Shown one piece after another: positions 1-8,388 of a DNA stretch of 11,357 nt. Below the pieces are notes generated by a model that searched no databases, was not told where the DNA came from, and saw only the letters and a list, made by a program, of their open reading frames with translations. Positions within the stretch are counted from its first letter, which is position 1. Each line of letters opens with the position of its first letter. The translations under genes were made by a program, and so were the position numbers. Source of the DNA: Xanthoparmelia taractica (Eukaryota; Ascomycota; Lecanoromycetes; Lecanorales; Parmeliaceae); NCBI GenBank assembly GCA_033085395.1, contig JANQBS010000610.1, forward strand, positions 1 to 11,357, read 5' to 3'.

Positions 1-1044
1 TATTTAAAGAAATTAAGTTTCGAGCTTATCGCTATTAATCTTTCGATATTTATTAATAATATTATTATTATCGCTATCTATATAAATAATATTCTTCTCG
101 CTAATCTTAATAAGAAGAATATTTAAATTATTAAGAATAAGCTTAATAAGAAGTTTAAGATAATTAATTTAAATTCATATATTTATTATCTCGATATATT
201 AATTACTAGAAATCGCGTTAATCGTATTTTTTATCTTAGATAAAAGAATTATATTAAGAAAAATTTAATTAAATATAATATATTAAACTTAGCGCTAACA
301 CTCACGCCTATAATTAGTAATAAATTTTATATCGTTAATAATAATTTCGTGATTATCGAAAAGAATCGACTTATCTATTAGTTCGCTATTAAATCTCTTA
401 TATACGCTATATTAGACACTCGATCTAATATTATATACGCTATCTTAATAATCTCTCGATATAATTTAAACTCTAACGAATCTTATTAAAAGATTATTAA
501 ACGAATTCTTCTATATCTTAATAATATTAAGAATTAATAGCTTATATTTAAAAAAGATTTAAAGTTATTTATTAATTATATAGACGTAAACTAGATAAAA
601 GATTAAAATACTCGATATTTTATTTCGAAATACGTCTTTAATATAAATAGTATAATTATTAATTAATCTTCGAAGCGTTAATCTACGATCGCTCTTTCGA
701 CTTATAAAATTAAATATATTAATTAAATTTAAATTATAAAGAAGATAATTTAATTATAAGAGCTTTTAAATTAACTTAATTTTAATATTAAATATACTTA
801 AGCGATTATTATTTATTATAATAATTAAGATATTATAGCGCTAGCTAAGAACTCTTAATTTTATATTCGCATTAAGTATATTGATATTTAATATTATTAC
901 GTATAAGAATAAGTTATCGCCGATATTATTACTTTCGAGTATATATTAATTAATAAATAAGTAGTTAATGAACTTATTAAAAATCTTTACAAAGATAAAT
1001 TCGAGTTATTTCGATCTCTAATCGAGTTAAAACGTCGGTCGTAA
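1..1044 (+). pseudogene. Ty1/copia pol 3' end, RT catalytic motif to RNase H (RIP-killed, 5' cut by window)
   Basis: This is the C-terminal part of a copia-type polyprotein. In frame 1 the RT box reads A-I-Y-I-N-N-I-L-L-A at 73-102, where copia elements have YVDD, so both catalytic Asp codons have become AAT. Next come a stretch matching copia 'KFKMTDLG..HYLGM.ITR' (about 145-225) and the motif ending in TP (about 245-310). The RNase H part follows: 'NP.ES..K..KRIL.YL' (about 470-530), 'DA.WA.D.NTR' (about 585-620), 'SKRQST.ALST' (about 674-706) and 'ALAKN..F..R.KHID' (about 838-885). The reading frame is unbroken by indels from 79 to the terminal TAA at 1042-1044; only in-frame TAA/TAG of RIP type interrupt it. 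It aligns with 5399-6418 and lacks that copy's 24-nt deletion. The 5' part of this element lies outside the window. Confidence 0.88.
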
Positions 1045-1051
1045 TTTTATC

Positions 1052-1059
1052 TAAAAAAG
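1052..1059 (+). other. Eroded polypurine tract of the left copia copy
   Basis: The bases taaaaaag sit between the pol stop and the LTR. They align exactly (offset 5374) with taggggag at 6426-6433 in the second copy. Four G have become A, a RIP-type change. A purine tract next to the 3' LTR is the plus-strand primer site in LTR retrotransposons. Confidence 0.6.
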
Positions 1060-1341
1060 CTTCTATTAAAGAAGCTTCTGGATATCTCGCCCTACACCAT
1101 AAGCCACATCGCCCTAATATATATCACAATTAGCTATTATTGCCAAGTATTAATATTCTAGACGACCCTCACGGGGCTTTATAGCTAATCGTATACATAT
1201 CGGAGACTTATATTTTAATTGAATTACTTGTTACCCTCACATATATTCTTCGGCCTTAATTCGATAGAAATCTAATATGTATCTATTAAACGAGAAATTT
1301 TTATTTTTAAGAATTATTATTTAATAAAAAGTAAAATTTTT

Positions 1342-1350
1342 TATATAAGG
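1342..1350 (+). promoter_or_regulatory. Possible TATA element in left LTR
   Basis: The string tatataagg lies mid-LTR and is matched by tatataaga at 6750-6758 in the other LTR. Mid-LTR is where a retrotransposon promoter is expected. The region is so AT-rich that chance TATA strings are common, so conservation in both copies is the only support. Confidence 0.35.
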
Positions 1351-1532
1351 CAATAAAACGAATATAAGTATATATTCTTTTTATTATTACTATTCTACGT
1401 TTACTTCTTATAATAAGTATATTAGCTTTACGATAGCTATTCGACGTTTAAGTTATAATCTTTAAATCTTATATTTTAAATAGAGAATTAATAGCGTGCG
1501 AAGAAAAGAATTAAAAGTTAAATCGCGTACTT

Positions 1533-1573
1533 ACGTGATATGCCAAGGCTTGGCAAACGCCAAGTCACGTGAC
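1533..1573. repeat. Nested palindromes in LTR around a CACGTG core
   Basis: Several inverted repeats overlap here. They are: acgtga (1533-1538) with tcacgt (1565-1570); tgccaag-g-cttggca at 1541-1555; cttggc-aaac-gccaag at 1549-1564; and the 10-bp palindrome gtcacgtgac at 1564-1573, which contains CACGTG. The block is GC-richer than its surroundings. In the right LTR the CACGTG palindrome is intact (6972-6981), but the inner hairpins have lost pairing through C-to-T and G-to-A changes. CACGTG is a known bHLH (Cbf1-type) binding core in fungi; that it acts so here is inference. An RNA hairpin in the LTR transcript is the alternative. Confidence 0.55.
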
Positions 1574-1652
1574 CTCACTTAGATAGATCGCACTTATCTT
1601 TTATAGCACACTTAGAATAATACAACTAAGTGTTCTACCTTATATTTTAATA

Positions 1653-1800
1653 GATAGCGATAATAACTATTTCTCGATCGCACGCGCTAATTTAATCTCT
1701 ATCTCTAAATAATTAATCTCTAAATTATTACTAAAATTTATTTCTAAGAAAAAAGAGCTTTTTAATTTTCTAGCACGTTCTATATTATTAGCGCCGTCTA
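1653..1800 (+). other. Copia leader between LTR and gag
   Basis: This stretch lies directly after the LTR end, where a primer-binding site belongs. It begins gatagcgataataac. The tagcg part recalls the 3' end complement of an initiator Met tRNA (TGGTAGCG...), but one mismatch is not explained by RIP, so I do not call a PBS. The start codon of gag could not be placed; the next segment begins at an approximate position. Confidence 0.4.
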
Positions 1801-2850
1801 TTTTATTTACTTCTTTATTAAGCTTTAAAGTCTAAATATTATAATTAAAGAAATTAAATTCTTAATTAATTTAAATATATTTAATAAGATTAAGATATTT
1901 AAGTATACTTTTAATTATTAAAGATAAAAGTAATAAATATAAGACTTTTTAAAAATATTAGATCTTTAGTATTATATCGAAGATAAATCTAATTAATTAA
2001 TTATTATTATTAATAAAGCGTCTATTACGATCTAAAATAAAGTGTTTCGAAAAATCTATATTATAATAAGAACTCGCTATAAAGATAATCTTCGTAATAA
2101 AATCGAGAGCTTTTTTAATATTATTCTCGTCTAAAAGAAGCTAAAAGAATATAAATCTTATAACTTCGATATTCTTAATTTTATAATTTAAAAATTAAAA
2201 GCTCTTATTTTATTAATCTACAAAAATAGCTTTTAAGCGTATATTAATTACTTTATTAATATCTTATAAAAATTTAGAAATTAACTTAATAAAAATCTCT
2301 TTATTATTAATAAAAATTAAAAAATATATTATTTTTATAAAGAATTAGACTTTTAATATAATTTATATTATAAATATTAAAATTAAAATTATAACGTTTA
2401 TAATAAAAAGAATAAAGTTAAGTACTTATTAAATTACGTAATTACTCGCTTTCTTAATATAGTAATTAATCTTACGAATTTCACTTTAAACTTATAGATA
2501 TATACGCTATTAATTATCGTCGCCGACGCTCTTAATTATATAAATTAAGATATTATCGCACTTATCTTTCTTAAAGCTAATACTATAAAATATAAAATTT
2601 AAAGTAATATTATCTTAAGTAACTTTTATATATTTATTTATATTATTAAATATTATATTATATATAAGAAAAAATTTTATTTTAACGTTAAATGTAATTA
2701 TAAGCGCTTACGCGAAGATAATAATTAAAGCGAAAGAGATAATTATAATAATCGTAATAATCGCGATAATTATAATAATTAAAAAGATAATAATAATAAG
2801 CTTAAAGAGAATAAAGATAAAGATAAGAATAAGAATAAGAATAAGAATTA
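1800..2850 (+). pseudogene. Copia gag region (RIP-killed)
   Basis: By position this is gag, the capsid/nucleocapsid part of the polyprotein. Its sequence is among the most mutated in the window and few residues can be trusted. Near its end, in frame 2, a basic stretch at about 2690-2728 reads K-C-N-Y-K-R-L-R-E-D-N-N followed by TAA. This resembles a worn CCHC zinc knuckle of the 'KCxYCKRxGHREDDCW' kind, with the second Cys and the His not visible. It is followed by an Asn/Lys/Asp/Arg-rich tail at 2729-2850. Such tails are usual in nucleocapsid regions. The frame agrees with the protease motif downstream. The start is approximate and the internal capsid fold cannot be verified. Confidence 0.6.
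2800..2848 (+). repeat. AATAAG-type hexanucleotide microsatellite
   Basis: Imperfect repeats of aataaag/gataaag pass into at least four tandem copies of aataag. Read in frame 2 they encode alternating Asn-Lys / Asp-Lys and form the end of the gag low-complexity tail. Confidence 0.75.
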
Positions 2851-2869
2851 ATTTCTTAGTTCTAAAGTC

Positions 2870-3110
2870 GCTATAGCGATTATTTAGTTAAAGATCGCCC
2901 GTTATTTCGTCGCGTATATTTTAAGCGTTTATAATCTTATTATTAACTCTAAAGCCCTACTTAATAGATATTATAAATCTATAATATCTATATCTTTTAA
3001 TAGAGCGTAAATTACTACTCTTTTTATAATAGCGACTATATTTTCACTTTAAATTCGTAACTACGTCTATACTTAATATTTAATTTATAATTTCTCGATA
3101 TTTATTATTT
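2870..3110 (+). pseudogene. Copia aspartic protease region (RIP-killed)
   Basis: Retrotransposon proteases cut the Gag-Pol polyprotein and use a D-S/T-G-A active site in a dimer. In frame 2, codons aac-tct-aaa-gcc at 2945-2956 read N-S-K-A, exactly what D-S-G-A becomes when GAC turns to AAC and GGA turns to AAA by G-to-A change. The site is preceded by I-I, as in the usual 'W-I/L-L-D-S-G-A' context. It lies about 220 bp after the gag zinc-knuckle position and upstream of integrase, the expected place. The catalytic Asp is lost. Boundaries are approximate. Confidence 0.65.
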
Positions 3111-3479
3111 TCGAATTCTTTAAATTATCTTATTCGATATATAAACTTATCGATAAGTTAATAATTATTAATTTTAATAATATTAATTTAAAATATAAGA
3201 TTAATAATATTAAATATATATAAATTCTTCGAGAGATATAATTAATATCGAGCGATAATTATAATCTTATTTTTAAGAAATAATTAGAAGAATAAGATTA
3301 CTCTCTCTTTTTTATTTCGAGCGATCTCTCTATTAATAGCGAGTAAATCTTTTTTAAATATATAAAAAATTATCTTCATATCTTAAATATTTAAGAAAAT
3401 ATATTTTTAATATTAATAATTATTAATAAAGATATTTTTATTTATAATAAATTCTTAATTAAGTTTAATTTAACGTTTT

Positions 3480-4360
3480 CGAAAACTTTATTTAAAGCGA
3501 ATATTAATTTCGAAGCGTTATAAATATGATATTTACGTTATAATTATTTAAGTGTTTAAAATCTTAAGAAACTCGCTAAGATATATATAAAAATAAATCT
3601 TTCGATTCTATTATCGAGCGATATTTATAAGTTATATTCTATAATTAATATAAAATAGATATTATATAAATAATATATTAAGTCTAATAAGCACGAAAAT
3701 AACTTAATTTATAATAATCTTTAAAGTCTCTTCGAGCTTTTATATAATAATTATTAATTTATAATAATCTTTCTTTATAATAAAACTCTATACTTTATTA
3801 TTTATCTTTTATCGAATAAATTTAATATAATAATTCTTATAATCTTTAAGATATTTCTTAATAATATAAAATACGATAATTATTAATATATACGTTTACA
3901 ATTCGATTATGAAATAGAATTCGATAATTATAAGATAAAAGTTTTTTATATATCTAAAGATATTATTTAAGAGAAAACTATTCTTAATAACTCTTAAATA
4001 AATAGTAAATCTAAGTATCTCGACGCTATTATTTAATATAAGATTAATATAATATTTAAAGAGAGCGATCTTTTATAAAAGTATTAATCGAAATTCGTTC
4101 GAGCTATTAATATTCTATGAAATATTTAATTAATTATAAATCGAGATATTACTTCTCACGAGATATATATTAAGTTCTCACTCGATATTATATCTTCGTA
4201 TTATCGAATAGATTAAATATTATTAAGTTATTCTTTAAAGTTATATTTAAAAGAAGTATTAGGATCGCGTTATTAAGAGTTAGCTATTAGGCCATAAAGA
4301 TAAATTCTATCGTATACTTATATTTAATAGTAAAGTTAAGATCGTCGCGAATATTAAATA
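3480..4360 (+). pseudogene. Copia integrase (RIP-killed, frameshifted)
   Basis: This is the integrase, which inserts the cDNA into the host chromosome. Frame 2 at 3536-3580 carries 'R-Y-N-Y-L-S-V...N-L-K-K-L-A-K', a decayed GAG-pre-integrase 'WHRRLGH..NLKKLAK'. The 'PFELLHxD' motif around the first catalytic Asp reads L-F-E-L-L-Y-N-N at 3728-3751, with Asn for Asp (3749-3751). The second Asp survives in D-Y-E-I-E-F (3905-3922, for 'DxGxEF'). The third residue, Glu of 'NGxxERL', is Lys (aag, 4013-4015). Then comes a match to 'L..KYW...I..A.N.L' (about 4075-4120). From 4197 the reading continues in frame 0 ('RI/VxG...Y..IP', then 'LLGH..KFYRI'), so an indel lies between about 4130 and 4197. Two of the three catalytic residues are lost. 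Confidence 0.78.
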
Positions 4361-4369
4361 AATTAATAA

Positions 4370-4970
4370 CGTTTTTTTTTAAGCTTATCTTCTTTTAGCT
4401 TAACGATAACGTTATTATTAACGTTAAGATTATTAATTATCGCTATAAGCGAAGAATAATAGAGATTTAAAAATAATTTTTATTCTTTATTATAATTTTA
4501 GAAAAGAAGTATTAAAAATAAAGATTTACAATTATCGCTAAAAAAGAAATTCTTAATTTTTTAAATATTATTAAGATTAAACTAATAAAGATAGTCTTAT
4601 TAATCGCTATATAAGCGATCGACTTAAAGTTAATAAAAGAATTATCTAAGATAGCTAGCGATTATACTTTTTTTATGACTTTTACGCCTCTATCTTTAAT
4701 ATAATTAACATTAATCTCTTAATTAATAACTCGCTTAATAAATAAAATAAATTTAATAATTATTATTAGATCGTTTAATATTTAAAGAGCGTATAAGAAT
4801 ATCTTATTAGATTCTCTCGCGTTATTAACTAAAGTTAATTTCTTAGAATTCTACGAATTTCGTATATTTAAAATAATAATAGCGAACTTATTTATAAAGA
4901 TATATTAAGAGCTTATTATAAACGACGAAATTAAATCTTATTGAGCTAATAAGATCTAGATCTTAATAAA
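4370..4970 (+). other. Integrase-RT linker of the copia polyprotein, with a frame change
   Basis: Copia elements have a poorly conserved linker between integrase and RT, and this stretch fits. No domain motif can be recognised. The reading frame changes from 0 (4197-4360) to 1 (from about 4950), so at least one indel lies here. A run of nine T at 4372-4380 is a likely slip site, but this is a guess. Confidence 0.5.
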
Positions 4971-5790
4971 TCTTATTATTAATACGTATATTTTAGATAA
5001 TCGTTAAATATATAAACTTAAGCGTAAACTTATTAAGAAGATTATTTAATATAAAGCGCGCTAAGTTATTTAAGATTTTAAATAATAAGTAGAAATTAAT
5101 TTTAATAAAATCTTTATCTTAATAATTAAATCTATAAATTATAAAATTATCTTCGTATTAATTATCGTCTTAAATTAAAAATTTAAATAAATAAATATAA
5201 AAATCGTATTCTTATACGATAAAGTTTAAAAGATTATTTATATATTTTAATTTATTAAATTTATAATTAAAGATTATTTATATATTTTAATTTATTAAAT
5301 TTATAATTAAAGATTAAGAATATAAGATATATAAGTTTATTAAAATATTCTATAATTTAAAGTAATCGTCTAGAGTTTAATATAATACATTAATTATTTA
5401 TTTAAAGAAATTAAATTTCGAGCTTATCGCTATTAATCTTTCGATATTTATTAATAATATTATTATTATCGCTATTTATATAGATAATATTCTTCTCGCT
5501 AATCTTAGTAAAAAGAATATTTAAATTATTAAAAATAAGTTTAATAAGAAGTTTAAGATAATTAATTTAGATTTATATATTTATTATCTTAATATATTAA
5601 TTATTAAAGATCGCGCTAATTATATTCTTCGTCTTAAATAAAAGAATTATAATATATTAAATTTAGCGCTAGTCTTCACGTCTATAATTAGCGATAAATT
5701 CTATACTATTAATAATAACTTCGTAATTATCGAAAAAAATCGATTTATCTATTAATTCGCTATTGAATCGCTTATATATATTATATTACG
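4950..5790 (+). pseudogene. Copia reverse transcriptase (RIP-killed, 40-bp duplication)
   Basis: This is the RNA-dependent DNA polymerase part of Pol. Frame 1 reads 'NTYILDNRWIYKLKRK...' (stop read as Trp, 4981-5025), 'YKARWV..DF.QV' and 'F..I.KS.NYKIIF', then I-N-I-K-I-V-F-L at 5191-5214, where copia has M-D-V-K-T-A-F-L. The first catalytic Asp is thus Asn (5194-5196). A perfect 40-bp tandem duplication (5231-5310) then shifts the frame to 2. The active-site box reads Y-I-D-N at 5477-5488 for YVDD, with only the second Asp lost. 'KFKI..L' and 'YYL..LI' of the thumb follow, then a 24-nt deletion at 5650/5651 relative to the left copy. Without the duplication, the distance from the first Asp to the YIDN box is 243 bp, an exact number of codons. 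Confidence 0.88.
5231..5310 (+). repeat. Perfect 40-bp tandem duplication inside RT
   Basis: Bases 5231-5270 and 5271-5310 are identical, and the next six bases (agatta) begin a third unit. The unit length is not a multiple of three, and it accounts exactly for the RT frame change between 5194 (frame 1) and 5477 (frame 2). Perfect identity in otherwise mutated DNA indicates that the duplication arose after RIP, or is an assembly artefact. The unit is too short to trigger RIP. Confidence 0.95.
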
Positions 5791-6418
5791 TACTCGACTC
5801 GATATTATATACGCTATCTTAATAATCTCTCGATATAATTTAAATCTTAATAAATCTTATTAAAAGACTATTAAATAAATCTTTTAATATCTTAATAATA
5901 TTAAGAATTAATAGCTTATATTTAGAGAAGATCTAAAGTCGCTTATTAATTATATAGACGCGAATTAAGCGAGAGATTAAAATACTCGACGCTTTGATTC
6001 GAGATACGTCTTTAATATAAATAATATAATTATTAATTAATCTTTAAAGTATTAATCTATACTCGCTCTTTTAATTTATAAAGTCGAATATATTAATTAA
6101 ACTTAGATTATAAAGAAGATAATCTAATTACAAGAACTTCTAAATTAACTTAATCTTAATATTAAATACGCGTAAGCTATTATTATTTATTATAATAATT
6201 AAGATATTATAGCGCTAACTAAGAACTCTTAATTTTATACTCGTATTAAGTATATTAATATTTAATATTATTACGTGCGAAAATAAGTTATCGTCGATAT
6301 TACTACTCTCGAGTATATATTAATTAATAAATAAATAGCTAATAAATTTATTAAGAGTCTTTATAAGAATAAATTTAAGTTATTTCGATTCTTAATCGAG
6401 CTAAAACGTCGCTTATAA
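5790..6418 (+). pseudogene. Copia RNase H domain (RIP-killed)
   Basis: RNase H removes the RNA strand during cDNA synthesis and ends the copia polyprotein. In frame 2 one reads 'Y.L...KSY.KTI..IF.YL...' (about 5838-5900), 'Y-I-D-A-N-stop-A-R-D-stop-N-T-R' at about 5953-5990 for 'YVDADWAGDQNTR' with the first Asp kept, then 'ALAKN..F..R.KYI', 'I.TLEYI.INK' and 'NKFKLFRFLIELKRR'. It ends at TAA 6416-6418. The domain aligns without further indels to 415-1044 of the left copy, and the frame agrees with the RT box at 5477. It is less mutated in places than the left copy, for example at the stretch near 5975-6010. Confidence 0.85.
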
Positions 6419-6425
6419 GCTTAAG

Positions 6426-6433
6426 TAGGGGAG
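6426..6433 (+). other. Copia polypurine tract (intact)
   Basis: The bases taggggag lie eight bases after the pol stop and directly before the LTR. G-rich purine tracts of this form prime plus-strand synthesis in copia elements. The matching site at 1052-1059 has all four G changed to A. Confidence 0.7.
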
Positions 6434-7060
6434 CTTCTACTAAAGAAGCGATATCTTGCTATTAAATACCGCAATAACGCCTTACTATTACCTTATAGAT
6501 CTACATTATAAGACGCATCGCCCTAATATATATTACAATTAGTTACTACTATTAAGTATTAGTATTTTAAATAATTCTTACGAGGCCTTGCAATTAGTTA
6601 TATACACGACGAAGATTTATATTTCAATCGAATTACTTGTTATTCTTATATATATTCTTCGATCGTGATTTAATAAGAATCTAATATATATTTATTAAAC
6701 GAGAAATTTTTATCTTTAAAAATCGTTATTTAATAAAAAGTGAAAAATTTATATAAGACGATAAGACGAATATAAGTATATGTTCTTTTTACTATTGCTA
6801 TTCTACGTTTACTTCTTATAATAAATATATTAGCTTCACGATAGCTATTCGGCGTTTAAGTCGTGATCTTTAAATCTTATATTTTAAATAGAGAGTCGAT
6901 AGCGTGCGAAGAGAAGTGTTGAAAGTTGAGTCGCGTGCTTACGTGATATTCCAAGACTTAACAAACGTCAAGTCACGTGACCTCACTTAGTTAGATCGCA
7001 CTTACCTTCCATAGCACACTTAGAATAATATAACTAAGTGTTCTATCTCATATTTTGATA
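6434..7060 (+). repeat. Copia LTR, right copy (3' LTR)
   Basis: This is the second copy of the LTR, about 627 bp, ending in ttttgata at 7053-7060. The two LTRs differ mostly by transitions in both directions, so each took its own RIP hits; for example, the middle third is less altered here while the first 200 bp is less altered in the left copy. A net 34 extra bases at about 6450-6505 are the only sizeable indel. Shared landmarks are tatataag (6750-6757), the gtcacgtgac palindrome (6972-6981) and the terminal gtgttcta block. The 5 bp after the LTR are aaatt; the partner of any target-site duplication is outside the window. Confidence 0.85.
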
Positions 7061-7706
7061 AAATTACTATCGGGTATAGCTCGGGCTTATAATCTATTAA
7101 AATATAGAATAGAACACGTAGTAGTTGTATTGGCTAAGGAGTACTAGCTAGGAAAGCGAGATCATAAGGCACGCCTTAGCGTGTCACGTGATCTAGTTAT
7201 GTGACTCGAATTCTAATAAACTTCGCTAAAAATTATATTAAGAAGATACGATCTAAGCTAATTATATAATATCTTATATTAAATAGAATTACGAGCTCTA
7301 CGTATAGAGCTACGTTAAATAAGATGTATTAAGTATATAATATAGTTATATAACTAGTAATTATATACGTAGTAGTTTCGTAATATATATTTTAGAGATT
7401 ATAAAAATTACACTAGAGTTATATAAAGTAATTAGAAGTAATTTAGAATATTTATCTATATTAAATTATTAGCGATTATTAAGCTATTAATATTAGAGTA
7501 TTCGAAATAGAGATAAGTAATTTTTCGTTATAAGTTACTTTAAACTAAGTAATTATTTAGAATTAAGCTCTTCGCGAAATCTACTCGATAATAAAAAAAG
7601 ATAACGCGTATATTCGAAAAAGATTATATTTAAAAAGAGATTAAAAATAAGTAAATCTTAAAATTTCGATTAAGAAGAAAGAATAATAGATATAAAGGTC
7701 TTTAAG
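7061..7706. other. Unidentified degenerate DNA with GC-richer palindromic 5' part
   Basis: No protein motif was recognised. The first 150 bp are GC-richer and less mutated. They hold a hairpin cacgc-ctta-gcgtg (7170-7183) running into a tcacgtga palindrome (7184-7191), plus gtcac (7183-7187) facing gtgac (7200-7204). A further perfect inverted repeat agctcta-cgta-tagagct lies at 7294-7311. The CACGTG palindrome and the general look resemble the copia LTR core without aligning to it, so this could be an LTR of another family; that is inference. The rest (7320-7706) is plain RIP-type AT-rich sequence. Confidence 0.4.
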
Positions 7707-8040
7707 ATTTAATAGTTAGAATAGTATCTTAAGATCGAATTAAAAGCGATATACGCGAAAGCTAAGAAAGACTATTAGAGTTTAAAGAGATATAACTTAA
7801 AATAAGATATAATCTCGCTATTAAACGATTATTCTAAAAATATGAAAAATCTCGACTTAAAAATATAATCTATAGTTCGATAGATAAACTCTCTATATAA
7901 ATCTCGCTTAGATCGAAAGCTTAACTCTTATATAGTTACGAATAGAGAAGATTAAATTAGAATAGTTTTTGTACTTATATAGAGTTTTAGATATTTAAAT
8001 AGCTAGCTATCTATACGATTAGAGATAATAAAATATTAAA
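7707..8040 (+). pseudogene. Unidentified RIP-damaged reading frame, coiled-coil-like
   Basis: One frame starting at 7707 reads as about 110 codons of protein-like sequence if TAA/TAG are taken as former Gln (or Trp) codons. It runs I-Q-Q-L-E-Q-Y-L-K-I-E-L-K-A-I-Y-A-K-A-K and later N-D-Y-S-K-N-M-K-N-L-D-L-K. Charged residues and spaced Leu/Ile suggest an alpha-helical, perhaps coiled-coil protein. In-frame stops are mostly TAA/TAG, as RIP would make. I do not recognise a family. Retroelement gag proteins can look like this, and the LTR-like DNA upstream (7061-7320) would suit that reading, but no zinc knuckle or pol motif follows before the gypsy LTR at 8389. Start and end are arbitrary. Confidence 0.35.
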
Positions 8041-8388
8041 TATATCTTTATATTTTATTTGATATTTTAGAATTAACGATAAACATTAACTAAAGCGACG
8101 AGAATAAATAATTTATATAAGATATTTATTATCTCTAAGAAAGCTAAGATCGCCGCTAAATAGTTATTATAAATAAATCTTTTAAAATAATACTTGCTAG
8201 CGAGCGAGTAGCACTATAGAAAATAGAGTTTATTATAATCTATAAATCCCTTTCTTATATTTTTATTATAAAACTCTTTTAATACGCGTAATAATTATCT
8301 AGTTTTAAAGTTCTTAGAATAATATTAAAGTATATATATCTAGTATTTTTATCGCGAAGAATAATAAGAGTTTTTACTTTATAGCGAT
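8041..8388. other. AT-rich relic sequence up to the gypsy LTR
   Basis: This is RIP-type AT-rich DNA with no motif I can name. A small GC-richer patch, gctagcgagcgagtagc, lies near 8195-8211. The sequence ends abruptly at 8388, where the gypsy LTR begins, so it probably is the interrupted remainder of the unidentified element to the left. The five bases before the LTR are gcgat; whether they form half of a target-site duplication cannot be tested here. Confidence 0.4.

Larger units (their letters stand above)
1060..1652 (+). repeat. Copia LTR, left copy (shared between two internal regions)
   Basis: This block of about 590 bp is repeated at about 6434-7060. The right edge is well placed: homology ends after atatttt(a/g)ata, where the left copy continues into the gag leader and the right copy into unrelated sequence. 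The left edge is set only by the polypurine tract and could be off by several bases; I could not identify a clean TG start, and RIP would turn terminal CA into TA. A net 34 bases near 1076-1100 are missing compared with the right copy. The first 200 bp still hold many CA/TG dinucleotides, so this part is less mutated than the flanking pol. It serves as 3' LTR for the left copy and 5' LTR for the right copy. Confidence 0.8.
1061..7060 (+). mobile_element. Full-length Ty1/copia retrotransposon, RIP-inactivated
   Basis: Two LTR copies flank an internal region of about 4.8 kb whose domain order is gag, protease, integrase, RT, RNase H. Integrase before RT defines the Ty1/copia (Pseudoviridae) group. 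Gag, protease and the first part of integrase share frame 2, as expected for one gag-pol ORF. The frame then passes to 0 (at 4197), to 1 (RT start) and back to 2 after a 40-bp duplication. Besides many RIP stop codons, the catalytic Asp/Glu codons of integrase and RT are altered, so the element cannot be autonomous. The 5' LTR is also the 3' LTR of the copy at 1-1044, so no target-site duplication can be tested inside the window. Confidence 0.88.

Noticed and set aside
1060..1652. Exact LTR start with TG dinucleotide
   Set aside because: No clean TG start was found near the polypurine tract, and the same sequence precedes both LTR copies, so the left border cannot be defined by comparison.
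1653..1670. tRNA-iMet primer-binding site
   Set aside because: A short match to tagcg exists, but with a mismatch RIP cannot produce and no extended complementarity.
2690..2728. Intact CCHC zinc knuckle in gag
   Set aside because: Only the first Cys and some flanking residues are visible; the second Cys and the His are not at the right spacing.
2700..2850. CRISPR or spaced direct-repeat array
   Set aside because: The repeats are a hexanucleotide microsatellite encoding Asn/Lys, without spacers.
1800..6418. Several separate short genes in the copia internal region
   Set aside because: The pieces are fragments of one polyprotein between RIP stop codons; motif order and frames fit gag-pol.
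7061..8388. A host gene with introns between the two elements
   Set aside because: No recognisable domain, splice pattern or normal codon use; composition is RIP-type throughout most of the segment.
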